A stretch of DNA of 38,761 nt from RGIG9151 sp963635575 (lineage in GTDB: Bacteria > Bacillota > Clostridia > TANB77 > RGIG9151). The DNA lies in NCBI GenBank assembly GCA_963635575.1, contig CAVHFU010000011.1:1-38761 (forward strand), read 5' to 3'. Made by a program: the position numbers and the translations under genes. Shown here piece after piece: positions 24,576 through 33,083 of this stretch. How positions within the stretch are numbered: position 1 is the stretch's first letter; each line of letters starts with the position of its first letter. The notes under the pieces are model-generated. The model did not search any database and was not told the origin of the DNA. It saw only the letters and a list, made by a program, of their open reading frames with translations.

Positions 24576-25291
24576 TAGAGAAATTTTTGGAAGTTTCTTT
24601 TAATTGCTTTATTTCGATTTTACCTTTACTAATTACATTTATATTATTTCAGATATTTTTCATTAAAATGTCGCGTAAGAAGTTTTTTAGTGTATTAACA
24701 GGTATTTTGATTGCTTTTATAGGAATTGTATTTATGATTTTTGGCCTGGAAGCTGGGTTTGTTCCGATAGGACGAGCCATGGGAATTGAATTTGCCGGTT
24801 TATCATATAATTGGATTATAGTTCCTATAAGTTTTATACTTGGCTTTTTCATAACTAAAGTCGAACCTTCGGTTAATGTTTTGGTGAATGATGTTGACAG
24901 GGAGACTAGTGGTGCGGTTAATAAAAAGGTACTTACTTATACTTTGGCAGTTGGAGTTGGGCTTTCTTTAGCATTAGCAATGCTTAAGATAATTCTTGGA
25001 ATTTCATTGTGGTATATTGTTGTGCCGGGGTATGTAATCTGCTTAATACTTACATTTTTCTCGGGCGAAAGATTTACAGCCCTTGCGTTTGATGCGGGTG
25101 GAGTTACAACAGGGGTAATGACAAGTACATTTTTGCTTGCTATGGCACTTGGACTTGCAGAAGGGTTGCCCGGAGCTAATCCGGCTACTGATGGCTTTGG
25201 ACTTATTGCCATAGTTGCTATGACACCGATATTATTGGTTATGTTACTTGGGAAAATATATGAAGGTAAAAAGAGAAAGGGGAAGAAGTAA
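24572..25291 (+). CDS. DUF1538 membrane protein, second copy
   Basis: Product of 239 residues, related to its upstream neighbour throughout: FGLEAGFVPIGRAMG matches IGIQYGFLEAGESIG, VEPSVNVL matches LEPDVQVF, and FDAGGVTTGVMTSTFL (from F173) matches the first copy's motif. In other genomes the two are often fused into one longer protein. The C-terminus is Lys-rich (KIYEGKKRKGKK). It ends directly before the PII-like gene with no gap. Confidence 0.85.
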   Translation: MIEKFLEVSFNCFISILPLLITFILFQIFFIKMSRKKFFSVLTGILIAFIGIVFMIFGLEAGFVPIGRAMGIEFAGLSYNWIIVPISFILGFFITKVEPSVNVLVNDVDRETSGAVNKKVLTYTLAVGVGLSLALAMLKIILGISLWYIVVPGYVICLILTFFSGERFTALAFDAGGVTTGVMTSTFLLAMALGLAEGLPGANPATDGFGLIAIVAMTPILLVMLLGKIYEGKKRKGKK

Positions 25292-25618
25292 ATGTTGGGA
25301 ATTAATGATGGATATGAGTTAATTGTTACTATTGTAGATAAGGGAAATGCAGAAGATGTTATAGAACAAGCTAAAAAAGGCGGTGCAGAAGGCGGAACGA
25401 TTTTGAGCGGAAGAGGTGCCGGAAGTAATGATACAGCCAAGATTTTAGGAATTTTAATTGAACCTGAAAAGGATGTTGTACTTACTTTAATTGAAAAGAG
25501 CAAAACAAAAGATGTGCTTGAATATATTGCAGAAGGATTGGAATTAGATAAACCAGGGAAGGGAATAGCGTTTGTTGTGAATGTTCCTAAGGTTGTAGGA
25601 ATAGTTCATAAACAATAA
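25292..25618 (+). CDS. PII-family signalling protein paired with DUF1538
   Basis: Product of 108 residues with the PII ferredoxin-like fold pattern: ELIVTIVDKGNAEDVIEQAK, GGTILSGRGAGS, ILGILIEPEKDVVLTLIEK and GKGIAFVVNVPKVVG. The T-loop region (AGSNDTAKILG) is short and has no obvious uridylylation tyrosine, unlike GlnB/GlnK. ATG follows the stop of the second DUF1538 gene at once, so it most likely gates or senses for these membrane proteins, in the way GlnK does for AmtB; that is inference. Confidence 0.82.
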   Translation: MLGINDGYELIVTIVDKGNAEDVIEQAKKGGAEGGTILSGRGAGSNDTAKILGILIEPEKDVVLTLIEKSKTKDVLEYIAEGLELDKPGKGIAFVVNVPKVVGIVHKQ

Positions 25619-25641
25619 AATTATTTAGGAGAGGCGTAACA

Positions 25642-27795
25642 ATGGATTTTATACAAGAACAATTAAAAAATGAATTTAATTTAAGAGAATTTCAAGTTAA
25701 AAATACAATAGAATTAATAGATGGTGGAAATACAATTCCTTTTATTGCGAGATACAGAAAGGAAGCAACAGGCGAGTTAAGTGATGAAGTCTTAAGAGAT
25801 TTTTACGATAGACTTATATATCTTAGAAAACGTGAAGAGCGTAAAGAGGAAATAATTCGTTTAATTGATGAACAAGGCAAATTAACTGATGAATTAAAAA
25901 CTCAAATAGAAAAAGCTGAAACCATGACTGAAGTTGAGGATCTATATCGCCCGTATAAGCAAAAGAAGAGAACTAGAGCGACAATTGCAAAAGAAAAGGG
26001 ATTAGAACCACTAGCAATAATTATTAAAGAACAAAAAAATCATTCTGGCGATAAGTTAGAAATTGCCAGTCAATTTGTTAATGAAAAAAATGGTGTATCT
26101 TCTAGTGAGGATGCAATAAATGGTGCGTTAGATATTATTGCCGAGGAAATTTCGGATAATGCTGATTTTCGTAAGGAAATAAGAAAGATGACCCTTGATA
26201 AAGGAATGCTTGTGTCTACTGCAAGTAAGCCTGAAGAGAAAACTGTGTATGAGATGTATTACGATTTTTCAGAACCGCTTAGCAAGATTCCAAGCCATAG
26301 AGTTTTAGCTATAAATCGTGGTGAAAACGAGGGAGTATTAAAAGCAAAAGTAGATATTGAGCCTGAAGAAATTATAAGCTTTTTGGAGGCTAATGTAATA
26401 ATCGGAGATAGTATTTTTAAGGACGAACTTAAAAATTGTATAATGGACTCATATAAGAGATTAATTTCTCCTTCCATTGAAAATGAAATTCGTAATGATT
26501 TAACTGAAAATGCGGATGAAAAGGCAATTCGTGTGTTTGGTGTAAATATAAAGAACTTACTTCTTCAAGCACCACTAAAGAATATGACTGTCATGGGTTT
26601 TGACCCCGCTTATAGGACAGGCTGCAAGATTGCTGTTATTGATGAAACAGGAAAGCTTTTAGCTACAACTACGGTATACCCAACAATGCCACAAAATGAT
26701 GTTGAAGGAGCTAAGAAAACATTAAAAGAACTTATAAAAAAACATAATGTAAATATGATAGCGATAGGGAACGGAACTGCTTCTAGGGAATCTGAACAGT
26801 TTGTTGCGGATATGTTAAAAGAGATAAAAGAAGAGGTTTATTACACTATTGTAAGTGAGGCCGGTGCATCTGTTTACTCTGCATCTAAACTTGCAACGGA
26901 AGAATATCCGGACATAAATGTTTCGCTTAGAGGTGCTATTTCTATTGCAAGAAGACTTCAAGATCCTTTGGCTGAACTTGTGAAGATAGACCCTAAGAGT
27001 ATTGGGGTTGGTCAATATCAACATGATGTAAATCAAAAAAGATTGGATGAAGCGCTAACAGGTGTGGTAGAAGATGCCGTTAACAAGGTTGGAGTTAATT
27101 TAAATACTGCAACTCCGTCTCTTCTTAAATATATTTCCGGAATAAGTAAGACAATTGCAGGAAACATAGTAAAATACCGTGAAGAAAAGGGTAAGTTTAA
27201 GAGCAGGAAAGAGTTGCTTAAGGTTAGCAAATTAGGTCCGGCTGCATTCACTCAATGTTCAGGGTTTTTAAGAATTCCTGGAGGAGCTAATCCGTTAGAT
27301 AATACGTCTGTTCACCCTGAGTCTTATGAAGTGGCTGAAAAAATATTGGAAAAAATGGGATATGATTTAAAGAGTTTTGCAAGTGTGGATAGGAATGAAT
27401 TAGCTATAAAATTAAGCACGTTAAATGTAAATGATGTTGCGAAGGAATTAAATGTTGGTCTGCCGACTGTTACAGATATAATAAAAGAACTTCAAAAGCC
27501 GGGCAGAGACCCTAGAGAAGATATGCCAAAGCCTATTTTAAGAAGTGATGTATTAAAGATTGATGATTTAAAAGAGGGGATGGTACTAAAAGGCACAGTA
27601 AGAAATGTTATTGATTTTGGAGCTTTTGTAGATATTGGAATTAAAAATGACGGATTAGTACATATTTCTGAAATGAGTGAAAACTATGTAAAAAATCCTA
27701 TGGATGTTGTTTCTGTTGGAGATATCGTAAATGTACGAGTAATAAAAATTGATTTGGAAAAAGGAAAAGTTGGACTTAGTATGAAGGGGTGCTAA
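25642..27795 (+). CDS. tex: Tex-family RNA-binding transcription accessory protein
   Basis: Product of 717 residues, full length. Order: Tex N-terminal helical domain (FIARYRKEATGELSDEVLRD near 30-50), YqgF/RNase H-like domain (about 320-450: VMGFDPAYRTGCKIAVIDETG, AIGNGTASRESE), helix-hairpin-helix pair (about 490-560: NTATPSLLKYISGI, KVSKLGPAAFTQCSGFLRI) and C-terminal S1 domain (about 645-715: GTVRNVIDFGAFVDIG, HISEMS). Tex binds nucleic acid and affects transcription and stress survival. AGGAGAGG precedes ATG, 23 bp after the PII-like gene; traX follows after one base. Confidence 0.94.
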   Translation: MDFIQEQLKNEFNLREFQVKNTIELIDGGNTIPFIARYRKEATGELSDEVLRDFYDRLIYLRKREERKEEIIRLIDEQGKLTDELKTQIEKAETMTEVEDLYRPYKQKKRTRATIAKEKGLEPLAIIIKEQKNHSGDKLEIASQFVNEKNGVSSSEDAINGALDIIAEEISDNADFRKEIRKMTLDKGMLVSTASKPEEKTVYEMYYDFSEPLSKIPSHRVLAINRGENEGVLKAKVDIEPEEIISFLEANVIIGDSIFKDELKNCIMDSYKRLISPSIENEIRNDLTENADEKAIRVFGVNIKNLLLQAPLKNMTVMGFDPAYRTGCKIAVIDETGKLLATTTVYPTMPQNDVEGAKKTLKELIKKHNVNMIAIGNGTASRESEQFVADMLKEIKEEVYYTIVSEAGASVYSASKLATEEYPDINVSLRGAISIARRLQDPLAELVKIDPKSIGVGQYQHDVNQKRLDEALTGVVEDAVNKVGVNLNTATPSLLKYISGISKTIAGNIVKYREEKGKFKSRKELLKVSKLGPAAFTQCSGFLRIPGGANPLDNTSVHPESYEVAEKILEKMGYDLKSFASVDRNELAIKLSTLNVNDVAKELNVGLPTVTDIIKELQKPGRDPREDMPKPILRSDVLKIDDLKEGMVLKGTVRNVIDFGAFVDIGIKNDGLVHISEMSENYVKNPMDVVSVGDIVNVRVIKIDLEKGKVGLSMKGC

Positions 27796-27796
27796 T

Positions 27797-28489
27797 ATGG
27801 TATTATCTTCGTTTGTATTAAAAATTATAGCGATATTTTCGATGACATATGATCATGCAATAAAAATTCTTCCCGGATTATCTAAACTTCCGTTTGAATT
27901 TTGGATTCCGGGGAGAGTAGCTTTTCCATTATTTTGCTTTTTGTTAATTGAGGGAGTTGTGCATACGAGAAGTATAAAAAAATATGCCATTAGTATAGGC
28001 ATATTTGCAATAATTTCCGAATTTGTATATGATTTTGTGTTCCATAATACGTTTTTAGACTTTTCAACTCAAAATGTGCTTTTTGAATTGCTATTGGGAT
28101 TACTGGTTGTATGGCTTTATAAAGTGTTAAAAGAAAAGCAAAAAGGAGAGTTTATAATTTTTCCTCTGCTTTTTGCGATTGTGCTTGCTACTGTATTGAA
28201 CTTAGATTACGGGATGGGCGGTATACTTTGTATTTCCCTATTCTATGTCGGATATGACAAGAAGGGATTTACAAAATATTTAATATACTTTTTTGCAATA
28301 CTTATGACGGCAACAAATATTCAAAACACATTAGTTATGGCATTGCAATTGTATAGTTTACTTGCGTTATTTCCAATATCTTTATATAACGGAAAACTAG
28401 GGTACAAGTTTAACAAATATGTATTTTATGCTTTTTATCCGGTTCATTTACTAATTTTATATGCAATAAGATTACTTATGTTACATTAA
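27797..28489 (+). CDS. TraX-family membrane protein
   Basis: Product of 230 residues with about seven membrane helices. It begins VLKIIAIFSMTYDHAIKILP and has WIPGRVAFPLFCFLLIEGV, the TraX pattern (Pfam TraX). In F plasmid TraX acetylates pilin, but chromosomal copies are common and without known function. A GxxxxGRxAFP-type segment and the ending YAFYPVHLLILYAIRLL are typical. ATG is one base after the tex stop, so it is coupled to tex. The stop overlaps the mntP stop, tail to tail. Confidence 0.83.
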   Translation: MVLSSFVLKIIAIFSMTYDHAIKILPGLSKLPFEFWIPGRVAFPLFCFLLIEGVVHTRSIKKYAISIGIFAIISEFVYDFVFHNTFLDFSTQNVLFELLLGLLVVWLYKVLKEKQKGEFIIFPLLFAIVLATVLNLDYGMGGILCISLFYVGYDKKGFTKYLIYFFAILMTATNIQNTLVMALQLYSLLALFPISLYNGKLGYKFNKYVFYAFYPVHLLILYAIRLLMLH

Positions 28490-29055
28490 ATCATATGTTC
28501 AATGAAGATTTTTAATCCTATTAAAATTAAAATAACACCACCGAAAATTTTGGCTTTTTCTTCTAAGAGATGGCCAAATTTTTTACCTATATAGTTACCG
28601 ATAAGGCAGGTAACAAATGTTACTAAGCAAATGTTTGTTGCTGCAAATAATATGTTTATTTTTAATGCAGCAAAACTTATTCCGACGGCTAAAGCATCAA
28701 CGCTGGTTGCAACACCCTGAAGTAACATAACTTTTAATGAATATTCTTTTTTAAGTACTTCATCTTTTTCATCATTTTTTAATTCGCGTATAGCGTCTAT
28801 AATCATATTAGTTCCGATAAAAGCAAGCAAGATAAAAGCTATCCAATGGTCATACGAGGATATTAAATCAAAGAACATATTTCCGGCAAAGAAGCCGATT
28901 GTTGGCATAATTCCTTGGAAAATTCCGAAAGTTAAAGATGATAAAAACATATGCGATTTCTTAAAATTCTTATAGAAAAGCCCATTAGAAATAGAAACAG
29001 CAAAGGCGTCCATAGACAAACCTAGCGCAATTAAAAATAAAGTGAAAAATTCCAT
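28486..29055 (-). CDS. mntP: Manganese efflux pump MntP
   Basis: Mn(II) exporter of the MntP family, 189 residues, six helices in two related halves: GLSMDAFAVSISNGLFYK in the first and VATSVDALAVGISFAALK in the second, with the conserved Asp residues in both, and FIGTNMIIDA between. The start MEFF at 29055 is favoured: AAGGAG is 9 bp before it but only 3 bp before the ATG two codons upstream. No yybP-ykoY manganese riboswitch is visible upstream. Its last three bases lie within the traX stop region. Confidence 0.88.
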   Translation of the reverse strand: MEFFTLFLIALGLSMDAFAVSISNGLFYKNFKKSHMFLSSLTFGIFQGIMPTIGFFAGNMFFDLISSYDHWIAFILLAFIGTNMIIDAIRELKNDEKDEVLKKEYSLKVMLLQGVATSVDALAVGISFAALKINILFAATNICLVTFVTCLIGNYIGKKFGHLLEEKAKIFGGVILILIGLKIFIEHMI

Positions 29056-29220
29056 AAACATTAACTCCTTGTATTATCATTTTATTTGTATTATTATTTT
29101 AAATGTATTGGGAGCATATATCAAGTTAATTTTATTAAAAAAGTTGGAAAGGTATTAAAAAATATTAGAAGAGAACATTAACTTGTTTTTTCACCAAGTC
29201 AAACAAAAAATTATATAATA

Positions 29221-29249
29221 TTGTAATTTGGTGGCGAATAAGGTAAAAT
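29221..29249 (+). promoter_or_regulatory. Promoter of the SLH protein gene
   Basis: -35 TTGTAA (4 of 6), 17-bp spacer, -10 TAAAAT. It lies 38 bp before the TTG start. The rest of the 230-bp divergent gap with mntP shows a CACCAA/TTGGTG dyad (29192-29233) but no gene. Confidence 0.55.
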
Positions 29250-29287
29250 GAAATAGCACAACGATAAAATCCGAGGAGGGGTTCAAT

Positions 29288-30307
29288 TTGAAATTTAAAA
29301 GTATAGTAGTTATGGCAGGTATAGTAATAGGCTGTATGTCTGTTTCAAGTGCATTTACAGATATGCCAGAAGATCATTGGGCATATGATAAGGTAGAGGA
29401 AATGACATCTAAGGGAATAATAACGGGATATACAGACGGAACATTTAAGCCAAATAGAGAAGTAACGCGAGAAGAGTTCGCTACCATTTTAACAAAAGCA
29501 TTAGATTTAGAAACTATTGGTGAAATAGTAAACTTTAGAGATGTAGAAGACTCTAGATGGTCAAAGAAGTATATTGATGCGTCAAGTAGATATTTAACCG
29601 GATATTTGAATAATGGAAACTATTATTTCGCTCCTAGTTCTTATGCAGTAAGAGAAGATATGGCTGTAGCTGTAGTAAAAGCTAAGGGGTTAGACGATGT
29701 GACACCTGATTATTCTGTATTAGATAGATTTAGTGATAAGGATAAGATATCTGAAAAATTAAAGAAGTATATTGCAATTGCAGTAGAAAATGGCATAATG
29801 AATGGAAATGCGAACGGAACTTTCAATCCATTAGGAAATTTAACAAGAGCAGAAATAACAGCTCTTATGTCTAATGTGATGGAGAAAGTAGTAATAGACG
29901 ATGAAGTAGGACAAGAGCATGTACATGAATTAGCAACAAAGTACATATATAAAAGTGAGACAAGCCATACAGAAGAAAAATACTGTAAAACTTGTGGAGA
30001 AGTTATAGAGTCAAAGTTAAAAGCACATACTTTTGAAGATGACGAATGTGAATGTGGATACGAAAGAGAACATACCCACGAACTTAGAACTAAATATGTA
30101 AATAAAGATGCAACAAGCCATATAGAGCAAGAATATTGTGAAAAATGTGATGAGGTAGTAAATGAGAAAACAGTGATTCATGAATATGAATACGACGAAT
30201 GTGTAAAATGTGGATATGAAAGGGAATTAGTTGAAGCAGAACTAATAAAACCAACTCCTGATGCAGAATTACCGGTTCAACCAAAGCCAACACCGGAAGT
30301 ACAATAA
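29288..30307 (+). CDS. S-layer homology protein with Cys/His repeat modules
   Basis: Secreted wall protein, 339 residues. Signal peptide (about 1-22), then three SLH repeats: FTDMPEDHWAYDKVEEM with GYTDGTFKPN near 23-66, a weaker second at about 80-130, and FSDKDKISEKLKKYIAIAV with GNANGTFNPL near 145-195. SLH repeats hold proteins to wall polymers. Residues 210-262 and 263-315 are two tandem modules with HEL-KY-SH-E-YCxxC and DEC-CGYERE, like zinc ribbons. The C-terminus is Pro-rich (KPTPDAELPVQPKPTPEVQ). The start is TTG with GAGGAGGGG in front. Confidence 0.87.
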   Translation: MKFKSIVVMAGIVIGCMSVSSAFTDMPEDHWAYDKVEEMTSKGIITGYTDGTFKPNREVTREEFATILTKALDLETIGEIVNFRDVEDSRWSKKYIDASSRYLTGYLNNGNYYFAPSSYAVREDMAVAVVKAKGLDDVTPDYSVLDRFSDKDKISEKLKKYIAIAVENGIMNGNANGTFNPLGNLTRAEITALMSNVMEKVVIDDEVGQEHVHELATKYIYKSETSHTEEKYCKTCGEVIESKLKAHTFEDDECECGYEREHTHELRTKYVNKDATSHIEQEYCEKCDEVVNEKTVIHEYEYDECVKCGYERELVEAELIKPTPDAELPVQPKPTPEVQ

Positions 30308-30317
30308 AATTAAATGT

Positions 30318-30350
30318 AAAACCTGTCGCGAGCCGGCAGGTTTTATTTTG
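30318..30350 (+). terminator. Terminator of the SLH protein gene
   Basis: AAAACCTGTCG pairs with CGGCAGGTTTT (one G-U) around a 5-base loop; ATTTTG follows. It lies 10 bp after the stop. Confidence 0.8.
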
Positions 30351-30391
30351 GGTAAGTTACACGAAAAGAAAGATTTAAATATATATTTTTG

Positions 30392-30420
30392 TTGCTAAAA
30401 GTAAATAAATTAGATAGAAT
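30392..30420 (+). promoter_or_regulatory. Promoter of the rubrerythrin operon
   Basis: -35 TTGCTA (4 of 6), 17-bp spacer, -10 TAGAAT (5 of 6), 35 bp before the gene. No PerR box was recognised with certainty. Confidence 0.5.
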
Positions 30421-30455
30421 AATTTTGTAAAATAAAAAAGAGGAGGAGTGGTATT

Positions 30456-30995
30456 ATGGAATTAAAGGGCAGTAAAACAGAAGCGAATTTAATGACTGCA
30501 TTTGCAGGAGAAAGTCAAGCTAGAAATAAATATACTTATTTTGCATCAAAGGCTAGAAAAGAAGGATTTAATCAAATTGCCGATATTTTTGAAGAAACAG
30601 CCGGAAATGAAAAGGAACACGCAAAATTATGGTTTAAGCTATTACATAACGGAGAAATCCCTACAACAGAAGAAAATTTGTTGGCTGCTGCTGAAGGTGA
30701 AAACTATGAATGGACAGATATGTACGATGAGTTTGCTAAAACGGCAAAAGAAGAAGGATTCACAAGAATTGCTTACTTATTTGAAGCTGTTGGTAAAATA
30801 GAAAAGGAACACGAAGAAAGATATAGAGCTTTGCTTGAAAATGTTAAGGCAGGAAAAGTATTTAACAAAGAAGGAAAAGTGGCTTGGGTTTGTCAAAATT
30901 GTGGACATATCCATTTTGGAGAATCTGCTCCGGAAGTATGCCCTGTTTGTTTACATCCAAAGGCATTTTTTGAAGTAAAGGCTACAAATTATTAA
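30456..30995 (+). CDS. rbr: Rubrerythrin
   Basis: Cytoplasmic di-iron peroxidase that reduces hydrogen peroxide in anaerobes. 179 residues: an N-terminal four-helix bundle with the ligand patterns FAGESQARNKYTYFA, EETAGNEKEHAKLW and FEAVGKIEKEHEERY, then a C-terminal rubredoxin domain with CxxCGHIH and CPVC. GAGGAGG precedes ATG. The next gene begins 33 bp downstream without a terminator, so rubrerythrin probably leads an operon ending at 33.8 kb. Confidence 0.95.
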   Translation: MELKGSKTEANLMTAFAGESQARNKYTYFASKARKEGFNQIADIFEETAGNEKEHAKLWFKLLHNGEIPTTEENLLAAAEGENYEWTDMYDEFAKTAKEEGFTRIAYLFEAVGKIEKEHEERYRALLENVKAGKVFNKEGKVAWVCQNCGHIHFGESAPEVCPVCLHPKAFFEVKATNY

Positions 30996-31028
30996 TATAA
31001 CTAAAGACTAGCATATTGGAGGCGGGTT

Positions 31029-31697
31029 ATGGGACTTGTTGAGAATATAAAAACATATATGGAGCAAAGTAGCGAAAGAAAGCTATTTAGTAAAAAACTT
31101 GGTGTAAAAGCATGTTGTGTTGAAACTGAAATTTATGATAAAGAATTTTTACAAGAAACCGAACTTACTGCTGAAGCCTATGCTAAAATTTTAGATATGT
31201 ATATTGATGAGATTGTAAATAAAATTGAAAACAATAATTACAAAAAAAGGCAGTTCTTTGAAAAGGTTGGTCAAATCGCGACTGACCTTGTAAAAGGACT
31301 TAGTCGTGAAGAATTAAAAGAAAAAATAGTTGAAGAGATGAACTTGATTTTTCAAGGCAGTAAAGTAAATTGGCAAGAAAAAAGTGCAATGTTTAGGACT
31401 GTCTTTAATGAAATAAAGGCTTGGATAATTACATACGGAATAGATAGACTACTTGAAGATAATGAAAATGTAAGAATGGAAATGAAGCTAGGCATTGATC
31501 AAAAGCGATATGAGGCTATAAAAAGCAAGGGCAAAAAGGAAGTAGATGAAGAAGAAGTAAGAAAAGAAGTGCATATTGCTCAAACTCTTTCGGCCCAAGA
31601 ATTTGAAAATTATAAAAATATTGACTTGTTAAAATCAAGGTTTCAATCATTGCTATTAACAAGTGTAGATGATGAAACAAAAAAAGAGATAGAATAA
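31029..31697 (+). CDS. Unknown protein, N-terminal part of a gene split by a stop codon
   Basis: Product of 222 residues, charged, no membrane segment or signal peptide, mostly predicted helix with Lys/Glu-rich stretches. GGAGG stands before ATG. It ends with TAA (31695-31697). The frame stays open past that stop and joins, after seven sense codons, the next unknown reading frame, so this is probably the N-terminal 40 percent of a 518-residue protein. No family recognised. Context: after rubrerythrin and before two DNA glycosylase genes. Confidence 0.7.
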   Translation: MGLVENIKTYMEQSSERKLFSKKLGVKACCVETEIYDKEFLQETELTAEAYAKILDMYIDEIVNKIENNNYKKRQFFEKVGQIATDLVKGLSREELKEKIVEEMNLIFQGSKVNWQEKSAMFRTVFNEIKAWIITYGIDRLLEDNENVRMEMKLGIDQKRYEAIKSKGKKEVDEEEVRKEVHIAQTLSAQEFENYKNIDLLKSRFQSLLLTSVDDETKKEIE

Positions 31698-31718
31698 AAG
31701 ATACAAGCAATAGATAAG

Positions 31719-32585
31719 ATGTCTACTATGGATACCAATGAGATTGGAGAGGCACTAAAAGATTTGTACTTTGATTACGAAGTAATTAATAGAAGTGCTT
31801 TACTAGGTAGCTTATATGTACCAAAGAATAATACTGTTATAAACAGAGAAGATGAACTGGGTAATATGTTGGTGCACTTTTTTGACGATTCAAGATCTCT
31901 AAAGCGATTTAATGATATATATAGGTCAAAAATTGTTAAAAGAATAAAACACAGAACCGGCAAGAAAGATGAAAAAGATTTTACGGAATATGAAAAACAA
32001 GAAATAGAAAGCGCAATGAAAGACTATGAAGAAGTAAAAATGGATACATCAATAATAAATAATAGTGCAAATGTTGCGTTAAATGCATCTTGCGGATTTG
32101 ATTATTCAGTAAAGAGTAATGTATCAAACCAAATCTCAGCCTCTGTTGTTAAAAAAGATATATTACTTCAAAGAGGAATATCTGTTGGAATAGGCTTAGA
32201 TAGTAGAGGTGTTCCGCTAGAGAACATTGCAACTATATCTGACACAAATATTTATTCAAATCAAGGATTAGAAAACATCCCAACAGAAAATGAATTTAGA
32301 GCTTTTTCCAGTTCGGCTTTAGATATGATGTCAGATGATAAGCGAAGAAGAGGAAGAAACGAAGTTGTAATGTTTAGAAATACAGATGAAGCATCGATAA
32401 AACCATCTTACTTCTTATGCGTGTGCAATAAAGATATAGAGAAAGATGAAGAAAGTAAGAAACTGGTAGAAGAATATAGAGCTTTTGCAGAAAGTAGGTC
32501 GCTGCCTTTTGTGTTTGTAGATGCGTATGAAATAAATAAAGCTAAAGTTAAACAAAAAAATCAAGAAATTGATTTGGATAGGTAA
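31719..32585 (+). CDS. Unknown protein, C-terminal part of the split gene
   Basis: Product of 288 residues in the same frame as the preceding gene and separated from it by a single TAA plus seven codons (KIQAIDK). No convincing ribosome site precedes the ATG at 31719, so it may not be started on its own. It contains a basic middle (SKIVKRIKHRTGKK) and a C-terminal part with FLCVCNKDIE and LPFVFVDAYEINKAK that could be alpha/beta. No motif recognised. It lies 8 bp before the glycosylase gene. Confidence 0.6.
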   Translation: MSTMDTNEIGEALKDLYFDYEVINRSALLGSLYVPKNNTVINREDELGNMLVHFFDDSRSLKRFNDIYRSKIVKRIKHRTGKKDEKDFTEYEKQEIESAMKDYEEVKMDTSIINNSANVALNASCGFDYSVKSNVSNQISASVVKKDILLQRGISVGIGLDSRGVPLENIATISDTNIYSNQGLENIPTENEFRAFSSSALDMMSDDKRRRGRNEVVMFRNTDEASIKPSYFLCVCNKDIEKDEESKKLVEEYRAFAESRSLPFVFVDAYEINKAKVKQKNQEIDLDR

Positions 32586-32593
32586 GTGAGAGT

Positions 32594-33070
32594 ATGGAAG
32601 TACACAATATTGAACCGGTTTATGATGAAAATTCAAGAGTTTTAATTTTGGGGAGTTTTCCGTCAGTAAAGTCAAGAGAACAAGTCTTTTTTTATGCTCA
32701 TCCTCAAAATAGGTTTTGGAAAGTAATGAGTTGTTTGTTAAATGAAACATTACCGTTAACAATAGCAGAAAAGAAAGAGATGTTAATAAAACATAATATT
32801 GCGGTTTGGGATGTAATAAAGGAATGTAGTATACAAGGCTCAAGTGATAGTAGTATAGAAAATGTAGTGCCGAATGATTTGGAATGTATATTAAATAGTG
32901 CGGATATTAAAAAAATATTCATTAATGGTGAAAAGGCTTTTAAACTTTACAAAAAATATTGTGGAAATATAAGCATTAATGCCATTAAGTTACCCTCTAC
33001 CAGTCCGGCTAATGCAAGATATAGCCTAGAACGTTTATGTAATGAATGGAAAATAATTTTAGAACCATAA
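32594..33070 (+). CDS. Hypoxanthine-DNA glycosylase (uracil-DNA glycosylase family 6)
   Basis: Base excision enzyme that removes hypoxanthine, the product of adenine deamination, from DNA. The 158-residue protein has the family motif VLILGSFPSVKSRE, then AHPQNRFWKVMS with the catalytic-site Asn, VWDVI, and near the end KLPSTSPANARYS. Length is normal. The ribosome site is weak (GTGAG), and the gene lies 8 bp after the preceding stop, so coupling is likely. Mug-type G/U mismatch glycosylase is the nearest alternative name. Confidence 0.87.
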   Translation: MEVHNIEPVYDENSRVLILGSFPSVKSREQVFFYAHPQNRFWKVMSCLLNETLPLTIAEKKEMLIKHNIAVWDVIKECSIQGSSDSSIENVVPNDLECILNSADIKKIFINGEKAFKLYKKYCGNISINAIKLPSTSPANARYSLERLCNEWKIILEP

Positions 33071-33083
33071 AAAGGAGCAGCAT

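Noticed and set aside
24572..25291. Recent tandem duplication of DUF1538
   Set aside because: The two copies share motifs but differ strongly elsewhere, so the pair is an old, functional arrangement typical of the family.
27797..28489. traX as proof of a conjugative element
   Set aside because: Chromosomal TraX homologues are common, it is coupled to tex, and no relaxase, VirB4 or VirD4 gene lies in the window.
29056..29280. A yybP-ykoY manganese riboswitch upstream of mntP
   Set aside because: The 230-bp gap lacks the conserved GGGGAGUA-type core and paired stems; it is only AT-rich with a weak dyad.
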